Counted from the stretch's first letter, positions 23,993 to 36,538 are shown. The stretch: DNA of 64,000 bases from Cordylochernes scorpioides (GCA_030710605.1 CP092865.1:144135081-144199080), one strand, 5' to 3'. Numbers and translations are program-made. Notes: a model not told the origin generated them from the letters alone.

Positions 23993-24274
23993 CTAAACAG
24001 AAGGAATACAATAAGTGGGATTTGCCTTCAACTTCCCCGTCAGAAGAATTCTTGACGCCGTGGATGTCACTCTTTTGAAATGTCCCGCTTCACAATATAC
24101 ACGTGCAGCTTCCGTCTTGTAGGCCGCTCTGATGTCAGTCTCTCCTGGCACCGCCTTGTAGATCATCCACACACCTGGAGGCAATTCCACACGTTTTATA
24201 CTTGCCGCCGATGTGACCAGACTACCCGTTGTCCTCCCCCCACACAGGAATGCCGTTTTTGGCGCCTCACACAT
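23993..24274 (-). other. Unidentified 93-codon open frame
   Basis: A minus-strand frame from ATG to stop lies in a patch visibly richer in G and C than its surroundings. Its product contains VELPPGVWMIYKAVPGETDI and YCEAGHFKRVTSTASRILL. I do not recognise a family, and no splice borders or promoter are convincing. It might be a fragment of a retroelement gene or of a host exon. The patch between 24,000 and 24,330 has no match elsewhere in the window. Confidence 0.25.
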
Positions 24275-24393
24275 GGCAAGCGGGGGCAGCTGGAGTCTAC
24301 CCCTCTTTCCCCAAATTTACTCTGGAATCTTAGTCTCTCGGAAAGCTTGTCATCCATTTTACAATATATAAATCTAAACAAAATATCTAAATA

Positions 24394-24530
24394 TACAGTT
24401 AAACCTGTCGCCCCCTCTTGGACTCACCAAAATAGGGTGCTATAGACAGGTCACTTTTAATGTAAATCGCATCGTATTACGTATTTAAAATCGGGCGCTA
24501 TAGAGGGGGCGCTAGACAGGTTCAACTGTA
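24394..24530. mobile_element. Small MITE with CAGTTAAACCTGTC ends
   Basis: TACAGTTAAACCTGTC at the left is mirrored by GACAGGTTCAACTGTA at the right, with GGGCGCTATAGAGGGGGCGC inside. A second copy lies at 45,312-45,468. TA-bounded ends suggest a Tc1/mariner-type source. Confidence 0.85.
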
Positions 24531-24965
24531 TATACAATATTAAACACAATATTAGTAATAAAAAACGTTCACTATGATATTAAAAAAAATATATATATAT
24601 GTAAAATAATACATTTACATATACATAATTATGAATATTTGAAACTATTATAGACGTGTATGATTCTTTTGAAAATTAAACAATTTCTACTGCCCTTATT
24701 TTTTTTTATTTATATCATTTACAAAGCACGCGATATCCGTCTTGGATATTTGCATGCATACACAAGTTTTGGAGCTTATTTACAGTAATATTATTAATAT
24801 GATTTTAGTTATTATAAATAGAAATTATTAACGTATTTGTCAATTAGTTAACGATTTAATTACCCTATAATGAATATTAGTGAACATCACAGATAAGAAC
24901 AGAAATTTAGAGCTATTTACAGCATATAACTATATACCAGTTATTACAGCCCAGGCTATCTATTA

Positions 24966-25375
24966 CTAAAAAAACATTCTACAAAATCTATTAAAATTTA
25001 TATACATATATCTATTATTAACTATTTGATTTAAACTATTTATATTTATTCGATTTTTAACTCTCAAGTCCTCTACAAGTCGACAGTCCGTTAGAATATG
25101 TACAGGATTTTCTTCTTCTGCACCACATGAGCATTTAGGCGAATCCGTCTTTCTGACATTGTACAAATATGATCTAAAGTTACCGTGTCCAGTAAAAAAT
25201 TGAACATTGTAAAAATTTGGCTGACATATTTGGGTATTTGGGAATCAGTGAAAAAGGACTTGAAAATGGTATTAGTCTTCTCATAGTATTTCTGCAATTT
25301 TTCCCTTATATAATTAGAAATTATATTCCTACTTGAAGAGTCAAATCGATTGTAATTTATTTCAGTTTTCAACAT
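24966..25375 (-). pseudogene. Non-LTR retrotransposon C-terminal remnant
   Basis: On the minus strand a frame contains TGHGNFRSYLYNVRKTDSPK followed by CSCGAEEENPVHILTDC. The TGHG motif and the C-x-C...H...C pattern are typical of the end of the RNase H/C-terminal region of Jockey- or I-type LINE polyproteins. The upstream part of the same region is in another frame (SFFTDSQIPKYVSQIFTMFN), so there is a frameshift, and the reverse transcriptase proper is missing. It is a dead 5'-truncated copy; the clade cannot be fixed from this piece. Confidence 0.75.
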
Positions 25376-26039
25376 GTTAGATTCAATATATTCAGTAAGT
25401 TTGGGGACTTGTGCAAGTATGTGTGTACAATCCGATGATGTTGTACTGTAGTCCTGTATACAATGTTTTTTAAATATTATATTGAAGAGAATTTAGTTTG
25501 TCCTTAGACTTTTTGTTTATGAATGGATACTATATTGAATAACCATAAGTAATTGTACTTCGATATAATATCAGTCTTCGTCTATATCAGTCTACTGCCT
25601 TACTGCAATGGAAAAATTGAAATATGTAATTATAATATAAAATTACGGAAGGATGATATTCATGTACCAAAAATGGTATTTCTCCCTTTTAAAATGCATT
25701 TAAATAATGAAACAATGTATTTTAGCTTATCACAACGGTACAAAACATAGAGTTGATGATAACGGATAAGCCTGAAAGCCAGTTTTAGAGATTTCAGACA
25801 AAAGTCAATATCCTGTATACCATGGTTTCGGATTTTGGCCCCTCATCAGTACAGGGGTAGCTTCGATTTCATAACGTCCTACGAGGTAAGTTATAAAATC
25901 GGTCGATTTGACCAAAAAGGGAGAGGTGCTACTTTTAATACATGAATATCATCCTCCTGTATCTTTATGTTGTGTTCTTGTCTGAAAATTAGCCCCCGCC
26001 ACTTCGACCGATTTCATAACTCTACGGATAGACACTTCA
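25376..26039. other. No gene seen
   Basis: AT-rich sequence. A 65-codon frame at 25,553-25,750 has no recognisable motif and is not supported. Confidence 0.4.
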
Positions 26040-26883
26040 ACGCGTCCACAATGCATATGCTATGGTGAAGATGGTTGGAACAAGGAAATGCCAGAGTGAC
26101 GTCAGCACGCGTGGACCGACGCATCCGCCGGATGGCGCCCACAGTCCACTTCTGTCGTTCAGGATGTGCAGGACACTCTTGATTCCCCCATATCGACCAG
26201 AACCATTAAGAGAAGACTTCCATTGACCCAATGACACAGATACCTTCGTTTGAAATTTTGTCGGGATAGAGTTCTATGGACAGTGAAATGTCACAGGGTA
26301 GTGTTCTTAGATGAATCTCGCTGCTGTTTTAGCAATGACAGTCACCGAGTTAGAGTTTGGCGCCGTCTTGGTGACAGGTCCAAACGACCGCATCTGTGGA
26401 ACACCGCACCTCACGCCAACATGGCATTATCGTTTAGGGAGCCATCGCCTATGATTCGAATTGAGGTCACTATGACGGCCCAACGATATATGGAGGACGT
26501 ACTGCGGTAGGTGACGCTACTCTTACTTCAGGGATACCAAAGGCCATTTTTCAGCAGTCTAACGCCCGACCTCACACAACACGCATCAGCCAACATGTCC
26601 TGTATAAAACCTTGGTGCTTCCATGGCCACCAGTCTCTCTTAAGATTTATCACCTATAGAACACGCCTGGGACCTAATTGGACGTCGTTTGCGTGCGGTG
26701 CTACAGCTGCGTTTAGAAGATGAACTGTGGCTGATGGTTGACAGGGAATGGGCAGCCATCCTTCTGGGTACCATGCTCATTGAGTCAGTACCAAGACGTG
26801 TTGACATAGCCCGCCCGTGGTGGTCCCACAACATATTGAGTGGACGGCGATGTCACTCAGTGTATAGATGTATTCTGTTCTAA
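26040..26883 (+). pseudogene. Tc1/mariner-family transposase remnant
   Basis: Frame pieces in order: TIKRRLPLTQ, a stop, HRYLRLKFCRDRVLWTVKCH; then RVVFLDESRCCFSNDSHRVR (first catalytic Asp in the DES motif) and TMTAQRYMEDVLR; then QQSNARPHTTRISQ, where the usual catalytic QQDNARPH aspartate is Ser; then DLSPIEHAWDLIGRRLR with the third catalytic Glu; and finally LIESVPRRVDIARP. At least two frame changes and several stops interrupt the gene, and the central glycine-rich segment is largely lost. The right end near 26,996 (CAGTGTCACGTAGTGTA) could be an inverted terminus; I found no matching left terminus. It is an inactive Tc1-like copy. Confidence 0.85.
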
Positions 26884-29800
26884 TAAATATAATTCCTTGT
26901 GTTCGTTACTGGTTTTCTCTTTATTCAGATTTTCACAACTTTTGTCCACTAATTCTTGGTGTTGAAAATTCAGTGTCACGTAGTGTATATATGTAGTAAT
27001 ATAAATGTCAATATTCACTAGATTGTCTTATACATAATTATATTAAGTGTTACCGTCCCAAATGTATATAAATTCAACGCTCCAATTTGACGTTCATGTA
27101 ATCTTAAATGAGATAATAATAAAGTTTCTACAAAGAGGCCAGATACCAGCGGACAACACAGGCGATAGTTTAATTTATAAACAATAATTGTTGAGATTTT
27201 ACATCAGACAAAATGAAAACTTCCTATATGGTCACGTGGACCCTTCCCAGGGATCTTCCACAAGTCATTAGTGAGTTTTACGACCAGCCGCTGGACAACT
27301 TTTATCTCATATAGCAGACCCGCCTGGACTTTGTCCGTGTCGCGTCGCTGAATTCTCTTAGGTGCCATCCAACCTGTCTCGTTCTTTTTGTATTAACCCA
27401 GACACATGAGAAACCACGAGACCGCTCGACTCGTATTGCTTGTGGTACAATATATATATTGCTTGCTGTTTACGAACTATTATACTCATAGTATTTGTTT
27501 GTTTATACTCTCTGTCACGTTTATTCTTAACTCTAAACTATAACTGGGATGTCAATAGTTAACTTCAGAGCATTTTATCTATATTCTTGAAACCAATCTC
27601 TATCTTATTATATGGAAATGGAATGTTATTCAAATTATGTTTATGCCTTAAAAAAAAAAAAAGAAATCACCCGTTGCAACTTTTCAACACATTTAGCGAT
27701 TTTTCTTCAACATTAAACATTTTTTGATTAATTAATTTTGAATTAAACCTTTGTGGCAGTATCAAATATTCAAAGTATTGCGTTCACTTTGGTAAATTTT
27801 TACCAAAAGGAACTTACATTTGGTTTTGTCATTCTTCATTTAAACAAGTAAGGTCTTGGCAATTTTCGGAGGTCTTTGGGTCGTGTTGAAGACTATAATG
27901 TCATCCTTTCTTGGAATCTTGGAGAATAGAAGATTAAGTTTGATTAAAATTCACAACAGTAAAATGATTCAGTCTGACATGGCTTTCATCAATGGAACTT
28001 GAATCTAGGAGTTCTGTTGAAATGTATTCTGCTGAAATGTCTTCTTCACAAGAATTTTGAAGATTTCCATTTCTTGAAGACTCGAGCCAAATCCAAGCCT
28101 CAATTTGGATTCCATACTTAGCTTAATTAATCAGGATCATCTTCAAGGTATCAGATTCTTCGAAAATTGATGGAATTTGATAGAATTCGATTATTTGATT
28201 CCAAAGCAGATTCCTTCTTCTTGTTTAATTAATTATCAGCATCGCCAACAATGAAGCCTCTATTACTAGCAACGAGAAACTTACCCCACAGATCAATGCT
28301 CTCAATCTTTAATTCTCTAAAGTTAGAATATATTTGAATTAAGAACATTTGAGAAACCTTTGAAAATATTTACCCTGAAGTTCAAATATTAAACATTATA
28401 TATAAAGAGAACAAAATTTATATCTAAAAATTTTAATTTAAAGAGGTTATGTGTGCCTTTTAAAAAATAGAAAAGTATATTTATATTATAAAGAAGTCGA
28501 TTTATGTCAAATACATTTGAAGAAGAATTTCGTTGAAATGTTTACCTTAAATTCTCCCTCTCTATGGACTATGTGAAACTGATTAATACAGTCATACAAT
28601 TCTTTAGCATACCCACTTCTTTCAATAAAAATTGCACTTCAAAAATAACCCATTTTAATATATGTCAGAAATTTTTTTACTGGAGGATTTTTAAAAGAAA
28701 AATGGTTCTCTCCCAAAAAAAAATCGACTTCTCAGAAGCAGGTTAGACTGAATATGTATCTATATATTCAAGCATCAAGACTTCACGCAAGGCAAAGGTA
28801 CAGGCAAGAATTAGATGGAATCAACAAATTTTTACGAAAGTTTGATCATGAGGAAAATATATATTTTAGAAACTACAATAGGGACATGTGTGGCTACTAG
28901 GGCAGATAATAAAGCCACTAGATCCAAAAACTATGATGTCCAGCATGAAAGTGGCTTGAAGATCAAGCTCCATAGGGATCAATTAAAATCTAGAGAGAGC
29001 TGCTGTTATTATAAATGAAGATCAGCATCTGTCTGAATGCTCAGCTCTCAGGCGGAAAACCATCAATCAGAAGATTTCTTGAGCCTAGGAAAAGACTAAT
29101 TTACCTCAAGTACTACGATTTGTCATAGATAAACTTTTATCTTATCCAAAAGGCTGAGGATCCTGATTTGCCATAAAGGGGAGAGAGAGAGGTGTTGTAT
29201 ATTCTTTTTATTATTACTAATTATTGTTATTGATGGTGTTCGCCCTTTATAGTCATATAAGGTTTATTGGCTAGTAGCGCTGTTGTTGAAGGATTATGTA
29301 TAAACACAATATATATACTTGAAGTTATAAAAATAATAATCATTACATTCCAAACAAAATTCCATTTATGGTCTCCTATAATTTCCTATAATACAATATA
29401 TACATCGCACGATTCAGTATGTAACACACAAAAGAACAATTATCTGCCGTAAGCCAGGAATGGTTCATGTTGATGTACACTAGTGGTGGGGTGTCATGCA
29501 GACAAGTAAAAATCGTCTTGAATTTTAAAGCAATTTCGTGAAGAGGATGTCTCCTTGTTGTTGTCATCACTTGTCACACCATGGTTATTGCGATCGCTGG
29601 GTTTGTTTAGATTGAATTAGATGGTTTGTTAAACATTTTCAAAAAGTGCATATCAAGATCACAGCATCATCGTGGCAATGTAATAGGGTGTGGGTGGGGG
29701 GCTGCTGATCTCAATCTGGGCAACAGACTGCAGTCCAACAAATGTAGTGTTTCTATTTTTTCTTACTCTACAAAACATTATTTTTAGAACATGTTATGCA

Positions 29801-31619
29801 AACATATTACTTATTACAATCAATACCTATTGAAAATCGCTACTATTTGAAAATCCTCTTTTGGTAAAAAATGGTTAAAACAAATAAATGAATAGTTTAG
29901 GTTACCTCGTGACTTTATGATGTATATAATAAGTACGCCACGATTCACCTAAAACTCTACCTAACCTAACCATGTCTCAACTTTTCCTCTCAAAGCTGCA
30001 TAGCTCTGATGACTAAGGCGTAGATGGAGACTGAAGCCTTCAGTCTTGACAGCACCAAGACAGAGTCTAAGATAGACTTAAACGCCCCTTTCCTCTGGTC
30101 GAGCCACATGACCTATGGTGGCTGACTTGATCCCAACAGCACTAAGCCATAAGCCAGCATGGACTCTACCTAAATGCTTCTTCCCTATGGGCAATCCATA
30201 GATCCGTGGTCCAATTGTAGCCGATCACAGTGGCAAATCTTCAGGCAAAACATCAGCTCCACCACGATCCCTGAACTTTCCCCAAACAAACCCCAAGATA
30301 CCCAAGTCCTATAGTGTTCATTTTATTAGTTTTTAAAATAAGAAATACACTATTTTTACATCCATATTTATTTTTATTGTTGTGAATTTTTAATATCCAA
30401 TTAGGGTTTTTTCCGCAGCGTTTTGAAAGTGGTCCCCAGCAGATTTTCTTGCGGCTTGAAGAGCGATTTGTAGTCATGGCGTCAATAGGGGCATCATCTT
30501 GGAGGGAAGTCTTTGACCAGGCGGTGGGATACTGGAGTCAAAAATAAGAGAAGAAAAACATGAGGAGGACAAGGCAATTTATTTTGATCAAACAATATAA
30601 TTTAAGAACAAAAATAATAAAAATAAGAGAAACAATAAATGAAATATTCAGAATAACAAATACTGTATATACTTTTTTTTTTTCGAAAAAGATACAATAT
30701 TTATTATTTATACCCCACCAATCATTTTAACACACTCTCAATTTTATTTTTAGTAACAAAATTATTTTAGAAAACATAGCATACAGTGCTTGGTTTGAGT
30801 GATTAAAAAGTCCCAATTCCTTCCCCATTACCTAATTTATTTTGTTCTGCCCTTTCGAACGGCCTATTCAAAATATATTACCAAAAGATCCCAGATTTTC
30901 TAAAATCCTTAACACCTCTCCCCAAATACACGCACAGCATCATTTTCTCGACGGAAAACAAGATTTTTGGCTTTCTCTATTGTCAACTTTTGCAAGAAAA
31001 TATGATAAAATCTTTAACGGAATATAATAGAAATGTGCGTCACCTTTAATTTTGCTTTTGATCCTGAACCAATTTTGAAATTTTAAAGGTTAATATTTCT
31101 CAGCCATTAATTTCTCTCTATTGATTTCCTATTCAGTTAATAATCAGTAAAAATAATTTTATTTTGTGGTTAATTTAGAGAAAATGTCGTTATCGTTTAT
31201 CTTTTAAAAGGAGATCATATTGCTTCCAAGTTAAGTTTCCTTTAAGTAGTACCTCTATTTTTCTCTTTAACAGTTCTATGAGACTAAATAATTATTCTAT
31301 CTGAAAAGCCAGTTGGAATACTAATAACAATACAAACAAATAATGAATCAAAATAATATATATTTTTTATTAATAATAGATATATTATTAAAGTATGTAT
31401 ATTTTACATAAATAGTATGAATAAATGTATGAAATAATATATTTCTGATATTAAAAAAATATATTTTAAATAATAATAATTTTTTATTACGTTTATATTT
31501 TATTTATTTAACCCCTCTAATTTTGTTCTTTTATTAATATTATGCTTTTAATTAATTATTACGCCTTGAACAATTAACTAGTTAAACTTTTTCGTCGCTA
31601 GGCGTCTATTTCATACTTC
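26884..31619. other. Long intergenic stretch without recognised genes
   Basis: The sequence is mostly AT-rich with several short frames of 60-75 codons that have no motifs. Less AT-rich patches at 27,230-27,450, 30,000-30,250 and 30,400-30,540 may be old retroelement debris; for example TGGAGGGAAGTCTTTGACCA near 30,500 reads SWREVFDQAVGYWS, but I cannot place it. The block ends at 31,619, where copy B of the duplication starts without an obvious repeat at the junction. Confidence 0.5.
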
Positions 31620-32676
31620 CGTATGTCCAATTAGTCATCTTGTGTTGTTTATGGTTTTTAATGAATATTTTGTCCTTTATTTTTCATTTTTTTCTTTCGT
31701 TTTTGCATTTTGTATTATGCCAGTACGGTTATACCATCAAAAAATTAAGGTAAGAGAGATAACAAAATAATTTTTTGAAAATAATTTTCATTTATTTCCT
31801 TCCCTTTAAATATTTGTTTACCAAATATGAGCAATATATTGCCCGTAGTTCACAGACTTCTCCCCCAATTTTTCATACCTTTTGTTAAAACTTGAATTAT
31901 ATAAAGTAATAATTTATCGTCTGTAAAAATTAGTTCGATTTGATATTATTGAAAATAACATTCCTCAATATTTCAAGTTTTTTTTTTTTTTTTTTTTAAT
32001 ATGATATGGGTGTGTATTAGTTTTACAAACCTCGGGTACTCATTTTGTATTATTGCATAATATCTATATTGATAGTATATTATTATATATTTCATAGCTA
32101 TCTGAAAATACCAATTTTAATAATTCTATTTTATGGTTGGAGTAATGTCATCCACTAAAAAAAGTATATTTAATATAAGCAGCAGATAGTATTAATAAAC
32201 AGATCTTTCACAATACCCTATTGTTTACATGTCATTGACTTATTTTAAATCTCTTTTAGAGAATCTTTATTTCATTAATTTTCTCACAGAAGTCTATACA
32301 TTCAAATTTTTTTTTTTTCAAATACTGAATAGCAAACTATATTGAAAAATACAAATTAATCCAATATAATAGCTTTATAAGTATTAATAGATATAATTTT
32401 TATCCTTTTTATGTTTAGAAAAAACAAAACTGGAGAAAAAAAGCAAATTTCTGAATTAAGGAATGTTGACATATATTTTAGCTATTCTCTGTTGTTTTCT
32501 AATATATAAAAATTCATTTTTTTTAAGTCTCATTATTTTCAGTAAATTTAGTGATTTCAAATTTTTTTTTATGCTCGAACTTTACTTTCTGGAACACCAC
32601 ATTACTTATGTCATTGGATCTTGCGGCCATTACTCTGTTCATGTTAGGTTTTTTTCTCAATTATAGTTTAGAAATA

Positions 32677-32826
32677 CAAGGTAATAAGAACAAATCCAAA
32701 TAAATAGTGTCTTTCGGTAACAGCATTGTTACCATCAGACAAATCCCCGTATTCAGTACTTTTGTCTGATGATGGTAACAATGCTGTTACCGACACTATT
32801 TATTTAGATTGGTTCTTATTACCTTG
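32677..32826. mobile_element. Palindromic element (intact in copy B)
   Basis: CAAGGTAATAAGAACAAATC to its mirror TTCTTATTACCTTG, with the loop AATCCCCGTATTCAGTAC. The flanks TATAGTTTAGAAA and TTTCTAAACTAT extend the inverted repeat further. Copy A keeps only the right half. Confidence 0.85.
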
Positions 32827-32932
32827 TGTTTCTAAACTATGAGAAAAAAAAACTTAACATGAACAGAGTAATGACAATAAGAGCCAATGATATAAGCAAT
32901 GTGGTGTCCCACTGAATAATGTTCTACAAACA

Positions 32933-33020
32933 CAAGGTAATAAGACCACAAATCCAAATAATTAAACAGTGTGTGACGTTTCGGTAACAGCGTTGTTACC
33001 ATCTTCAGACAAAAGTACTG
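32933..33020. mobile_element. Left arm of palindromic element, copy B
   Basis: One arm only, from CAAGGTAATAAGACC to ACAAAAGTACTG, running straight into the inverted segment. Copy A has a complete palindrome here plus a second solo arm about 100 bp further on. Confidence 0.8.
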
Positions 33021-33134
33021 AAAGTACCTTGTGTTTATAATCTAAATTGGGTTTCATCAATGTTCTACACAATTTTTTTTTTTTGAAATTTCTAAATATA
33101 ATGGAAATAATGACTTAAGAAAGTGAATTTTCAT
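33021..33134. other. Inverted segment, copy B orientation
   Basis: Reverse complement of 1516-1629. It begins AAAGTACCTTGTGTTTATAA and ends AAAGTGAATTTTCAT. A decayed arm-like piece (GTTGCTGAAAGTCAGACAAG, then GTTTATTTATTTGG) follows it. Confidence 0.85.
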
Positions 33135-33215
33135 CTGTTATACTGTTGCTGAAAGTCAGACAAGGTTTATTTATTTGGTTTCCCACTATGCACTAAGTGT
33201 CAACCTGCAACCTCA

Positions 33216-33775
33216 AAACACATTATTGACTGTATTGACTCATCCATTGATAAGCTCTCCTCTTCCTCGGCAGACACCATCAAAAGTCTCAAGATTTACA
33301 AGCTTGATACCTTTTTTTTTTTTTGCTTATCCCTAGTACACGTGGTACAGGCCATGATAATCATGGTGGGTAGTTAGCGACTGCTTTTTACTGTAAGTGC
33401 ACCACATGTCTACACATGTGAAAAGCAGTTCGACTTTGCACTTACAAATGTGCCAGAGCCCCTTGATACCTTAATATGATTGAGTGGAGATAAGAAAGAA
33501 GATTTGGCAAAATACACATTATTGACTGTATTGACTCATCCATTGATGAGCTCTACTCATCCCCGGCAGACACCATCAAAAGTCTCAAGATTTACAAGCT
33601 TGATACCTTAATATGATTGTGTAGAGATAAGAAAGAAGAAGATTTGGCAAAATACACATCATTGACTGTATTGACTCATCCATTGATGAGCTCTACTCTT
33701 CCCCTGCAGACACCATCAACAAACTCTACAAGGTTGATACCTTGATATGATTGAGTGGAGATAAGAAAGAAGAAG
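33216..33775 (+). repeat. RTE-like LINE tail units, expanded in copy B
   Basis: Three to four units of about 137 bp with CACATTATTGACTG, GACACCATCAA and GATTGAGTGGAGATAAGAAA, against two in copy A. One unit is split by a SINE. Head-to-tail copies of only the tail suggest unequal exchange. Confidence 0.7.
33314..33462 (-). mobile_element. SINE insertion present only in copy B
   Basis: The SINE body with its A tail (T run on this strand) is flanked by the 10-base duplication TTGATACCTT at 33,304-33,313 and 33,463-33,472. The uninterrupted target (AAGCTTGATACCTTGATATG) is in copy A. The insertion is therefore younger than the separation of A and B, or is polymorphic between haplotypes. Confidence 0.85.
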
Positions 33776-34096
33776 TTTTTTTGGATTTATTCTTATTACC
33801 TTGTGTTTCTAATCTATAATAAAAATTTTATCTTATTATTTTAAAATTTATTTATTATTATTATATTATATTATTTATTATTATTATTATTTTACCTCTC
33901 TCTCTATAAGACACTTTACTTTGTAACTAGGTGTTGTCTATTTATTGTCTTTTAGCTGCTCTCTGGTAAGAAGACACTTCTCTCACAAAAGACACTTGGC
34001 TCTGGAGAGACTTGGTCTGATGATGGTGACAATGCTGTTGTCGAAACTTCACACACTAATAAATTATTTGGATTAGGTCTTATTTTCTTTTATTCT

Positions 34097-34243
34097 TTTT
34101 TTTTTGCTTATCCCTAGTACACGTGGTACAGGCCATGGTAATCATGGTGAGTAGTTAGCGACTGCTTTTACTGTAAGCGCACCACATGTCTACATATGTG
34201 AAAAGCAGTTCGACTTTGCACTTACAAGTGTGCCAGAGCCCCG
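34097..34243 (-). mobile_element. SINE, orthologous to copy A 2231-2376
   Basis: Same truncation point and same flanking duplications as in copy A, so this insertion predates the A/B separation. Confidence 0.8.
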
Positions 34244-34908
34244 TTCTTGTATTCTATTGTCTATTAGTTACTCTCTGGTAAAAGGACATTTCTCTCTCCA
34301 TAAGACACTTGGCTCTTCAACCAGGGGTTGTCTTTCAGAGAGAGTTGTGTTCTACTGTAGTGGGGAAACCTCTCTGAATGATCATTGTCCATAGACAACC
34401 AGACTTATATCTGGGAGACTGGTGTCCTCTGGAGAACAGACTCAATGCTTGTTCCCTATGTCGGGTTGCTACCTGCTGATATTGGGCCTTGATGTAGTAC
34501 ACCTGATGTATCCATAGTCATCCTATCTTAAAACCTCCATGTTCTTAATTTAGAAAATTGGTCACTCAATATCTAGTGGAGATTATGACAGCTAATGGTA
34601 ACAAGTTAAATCATTTACAGGTGGCATAATGGCACCCATTAACATTTTCTGACAACCTTGACCTGCGATTAAAATTCTAACTTTTTTTCTGAAAAAAAAA
34701 ATTGCTTCACTGGCTTCCAAATTTTTGCACAATTTCAATTATACCACTCATTCATTGCAAGTAACCTAATTGGCCTCTTGTACCTTGTAAATGCAAAAGT
34801 CAAACTAACTTCTATATATGTAGATGTGTTGTGAAAATTTAAAGCGAAAAACAGTTAAATATTTACCCACCATGAATACCATGACCTGTATCATGTATAC
34901 TTATCAAA

Positions 34909-35202
34909 TATACCAATACCTCGCTTTGCATCGTTTCGTTTTGCTTTTTTTTCGAAGTTGCGTCGCTGCTTAATTTTTACTGATTTTCACTGTGCGTTGT
35001 TAGATTTTCGAAGTTGCGTTGTTTTGGATTCGAGTCTTTAATTTTTTTTTTTTTGAATTTTTTTTTTTCCTAAAAATATGGCAACACCTTTGTTTTTGAT
35101 TGCGCCATGCCATCAAAATTTTATTTTTACTTTGCGACGTTTCAATTTGCGTCATGTTTTTTTTTGGAACGTAACCTCGACGCAAAGCGAGGTATGGGTG
35201 TA
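34909..35202. mobile_element. MITE with CTCGCTTTGC ends, copy B
   Basis: Matches 3026-3320 with a few changes in homopolymers; terminal TA and inverted ends are kept. Confidence 0.8.
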
Positions 35203-35233
35203 GTTAAAAAAAGAAGAAAAGTAAATCACAATA

Positions 35234-35582
35234 TGCAGTAGAATCTTCATGAAGGATATTCTCGCTAGAGGACACCTCTCTACAAAGTACTTTTATAGGA
35301 CAATAACTCATCATCTATATATAAAAAATATATATATATTTAAGCACAAAAGTTTCTTTTTACACATAAATAAAATTTCTACGGTCCTTACTGAAATGAA
35401 AAAAATATTGGGAGGGCTTTTTCATCAGTGGTGAACCCTCACAGCTGTTTCACCAATTTTCATCACCAAAATTACCATTTTGATAATTAGCTACTCTCTA
35501 GTATAAGAGGACACCTCTTCCTAAAGGACACTTTGTCTCCACAACTAGATGTTGTCCTTTACAGAACTGTAGTTCTGCTGTA
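35234..35582. mobile_element. CAGTAGAAC MITE with nested foldback half, copy B
   Basis: Counterpart of 3354-3703 with the same internal interruption. Confidence 0.8.
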
Positions 35583-35844
35583 CCTATTCTAATAAATTGG
35601 AACTAAATATATATACATGTAACTACATCAGCAAAGTTTGTTGATAAACAACAACACACCAAAATAAGGAAAATACAGCTGTATCACCAACAGAGATGTG
35701 GGCAATAAATCTTTCATATTCAACTCTGTGTTCTACTGTGAATATCTATTCAAGGAAATTATCCAAGATGTTTATCAAACTGTACAGTAACCCACAGTAA
35801 GTCCTAGATGTCAAGTTCAGGAGTTGTACGACACAATGTTAAAC

Positions 35845-36210
35845 TCCGCCTTTGCCGGTCTCAAACCCGGATGAAAGAGGAGGAGGAGGAGCAGTAACAA
35901 GCTTACTAAAAAACCTGGGCTCAGTTGGCCGGCTGATAGTACCCTGTAAGGGCTCCTAATCCAGGGATACAGGATGAGCAGTGTTTGTACCTCATGTTAG
36001 GAGCAGCTGCATATGGCATCTGTTCCTCATGTCAGAGGCGGCCATTTCTTTTGGAGCTAAGTCGGCCTGCCACTGAGTAGTGCTCCCAGTCTTGATGACA
36101 AAGGCAGATGCATTCTACTTCACCCAGTCATGATGGTTGTCAAACAGACACCATCAAGGGTCACAACTTGATATCCTAATATGATTGAGTGGAGATAAGA
36201 AAGACAACGT
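35845..36210 (+). mobile_element. RTE-like LINE 3' end fragment, copy B
   Basis: Counterpart of 3963-4325, ending GATTGAGTGGAGATAAGAAA. Confidence 0.65.
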
Positions 36211-36285
36211 TTAGTGAAAAATGTTATAAAAGTGGAATTTTTTGTACTGGAATCAGGTGGATAAATTAAGAAAAAGGCCTCTCTT

Positions 36286-36385
36286 NNNNNNNNNNNNNNN
36301 NNNNNNNNNNNNNNNNNNNNNNNNNNNNNNNNNNNNNNNNNNNNNNNNNNNNNNNNNNNNNNNNNNNNNNNNNNNNNNNNNNNNN
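36286..36385. other. Assembly gap, 100 N
   Basis: Exactly 100 N. The left side ends AAGGCCTCTCTT, equivalent to copy A up to 4404. The right side starts unrelated sequence. Confidence 0.98.
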
Positions 36386-36538
36386 CATGTGATGTAGTTA
36401 GGAATGTTAGCTGGACATAGTGGGATTCATGTCTTGGGTACCAGGAGTTCTCCAGACATACTTCATCTGTCCAGGGTCACCCCCACCCCCGCCACTTTGA
36501 GGCAGTTAATAGGTCTTGGGGGGAGGTAGTTCTACTGT

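Larger units (their letters stand above)
31620..36285. repeat. Large duplication, copy B (left part)
   Basis: Colinear with 1-4404. Compared with copy A it has a complete palindromic element at 32,677, an inverted 114-bp segment at 33,021, extra tail-repeat units and one additional SINE at 33,314. It stops at an N gap at the base matching copy A 4404; the next base of the copy is found at 56,243. Confidence 0.95.

Noticed and set aside
27049-27134. Solo LTR starting TGTTACCGTCCC and ending near TTTCTACA
   Set aside because: TG...CA ends and an AATAAAG word are present, but there is no second copy, no target duplication and no internal retroelement sequence.
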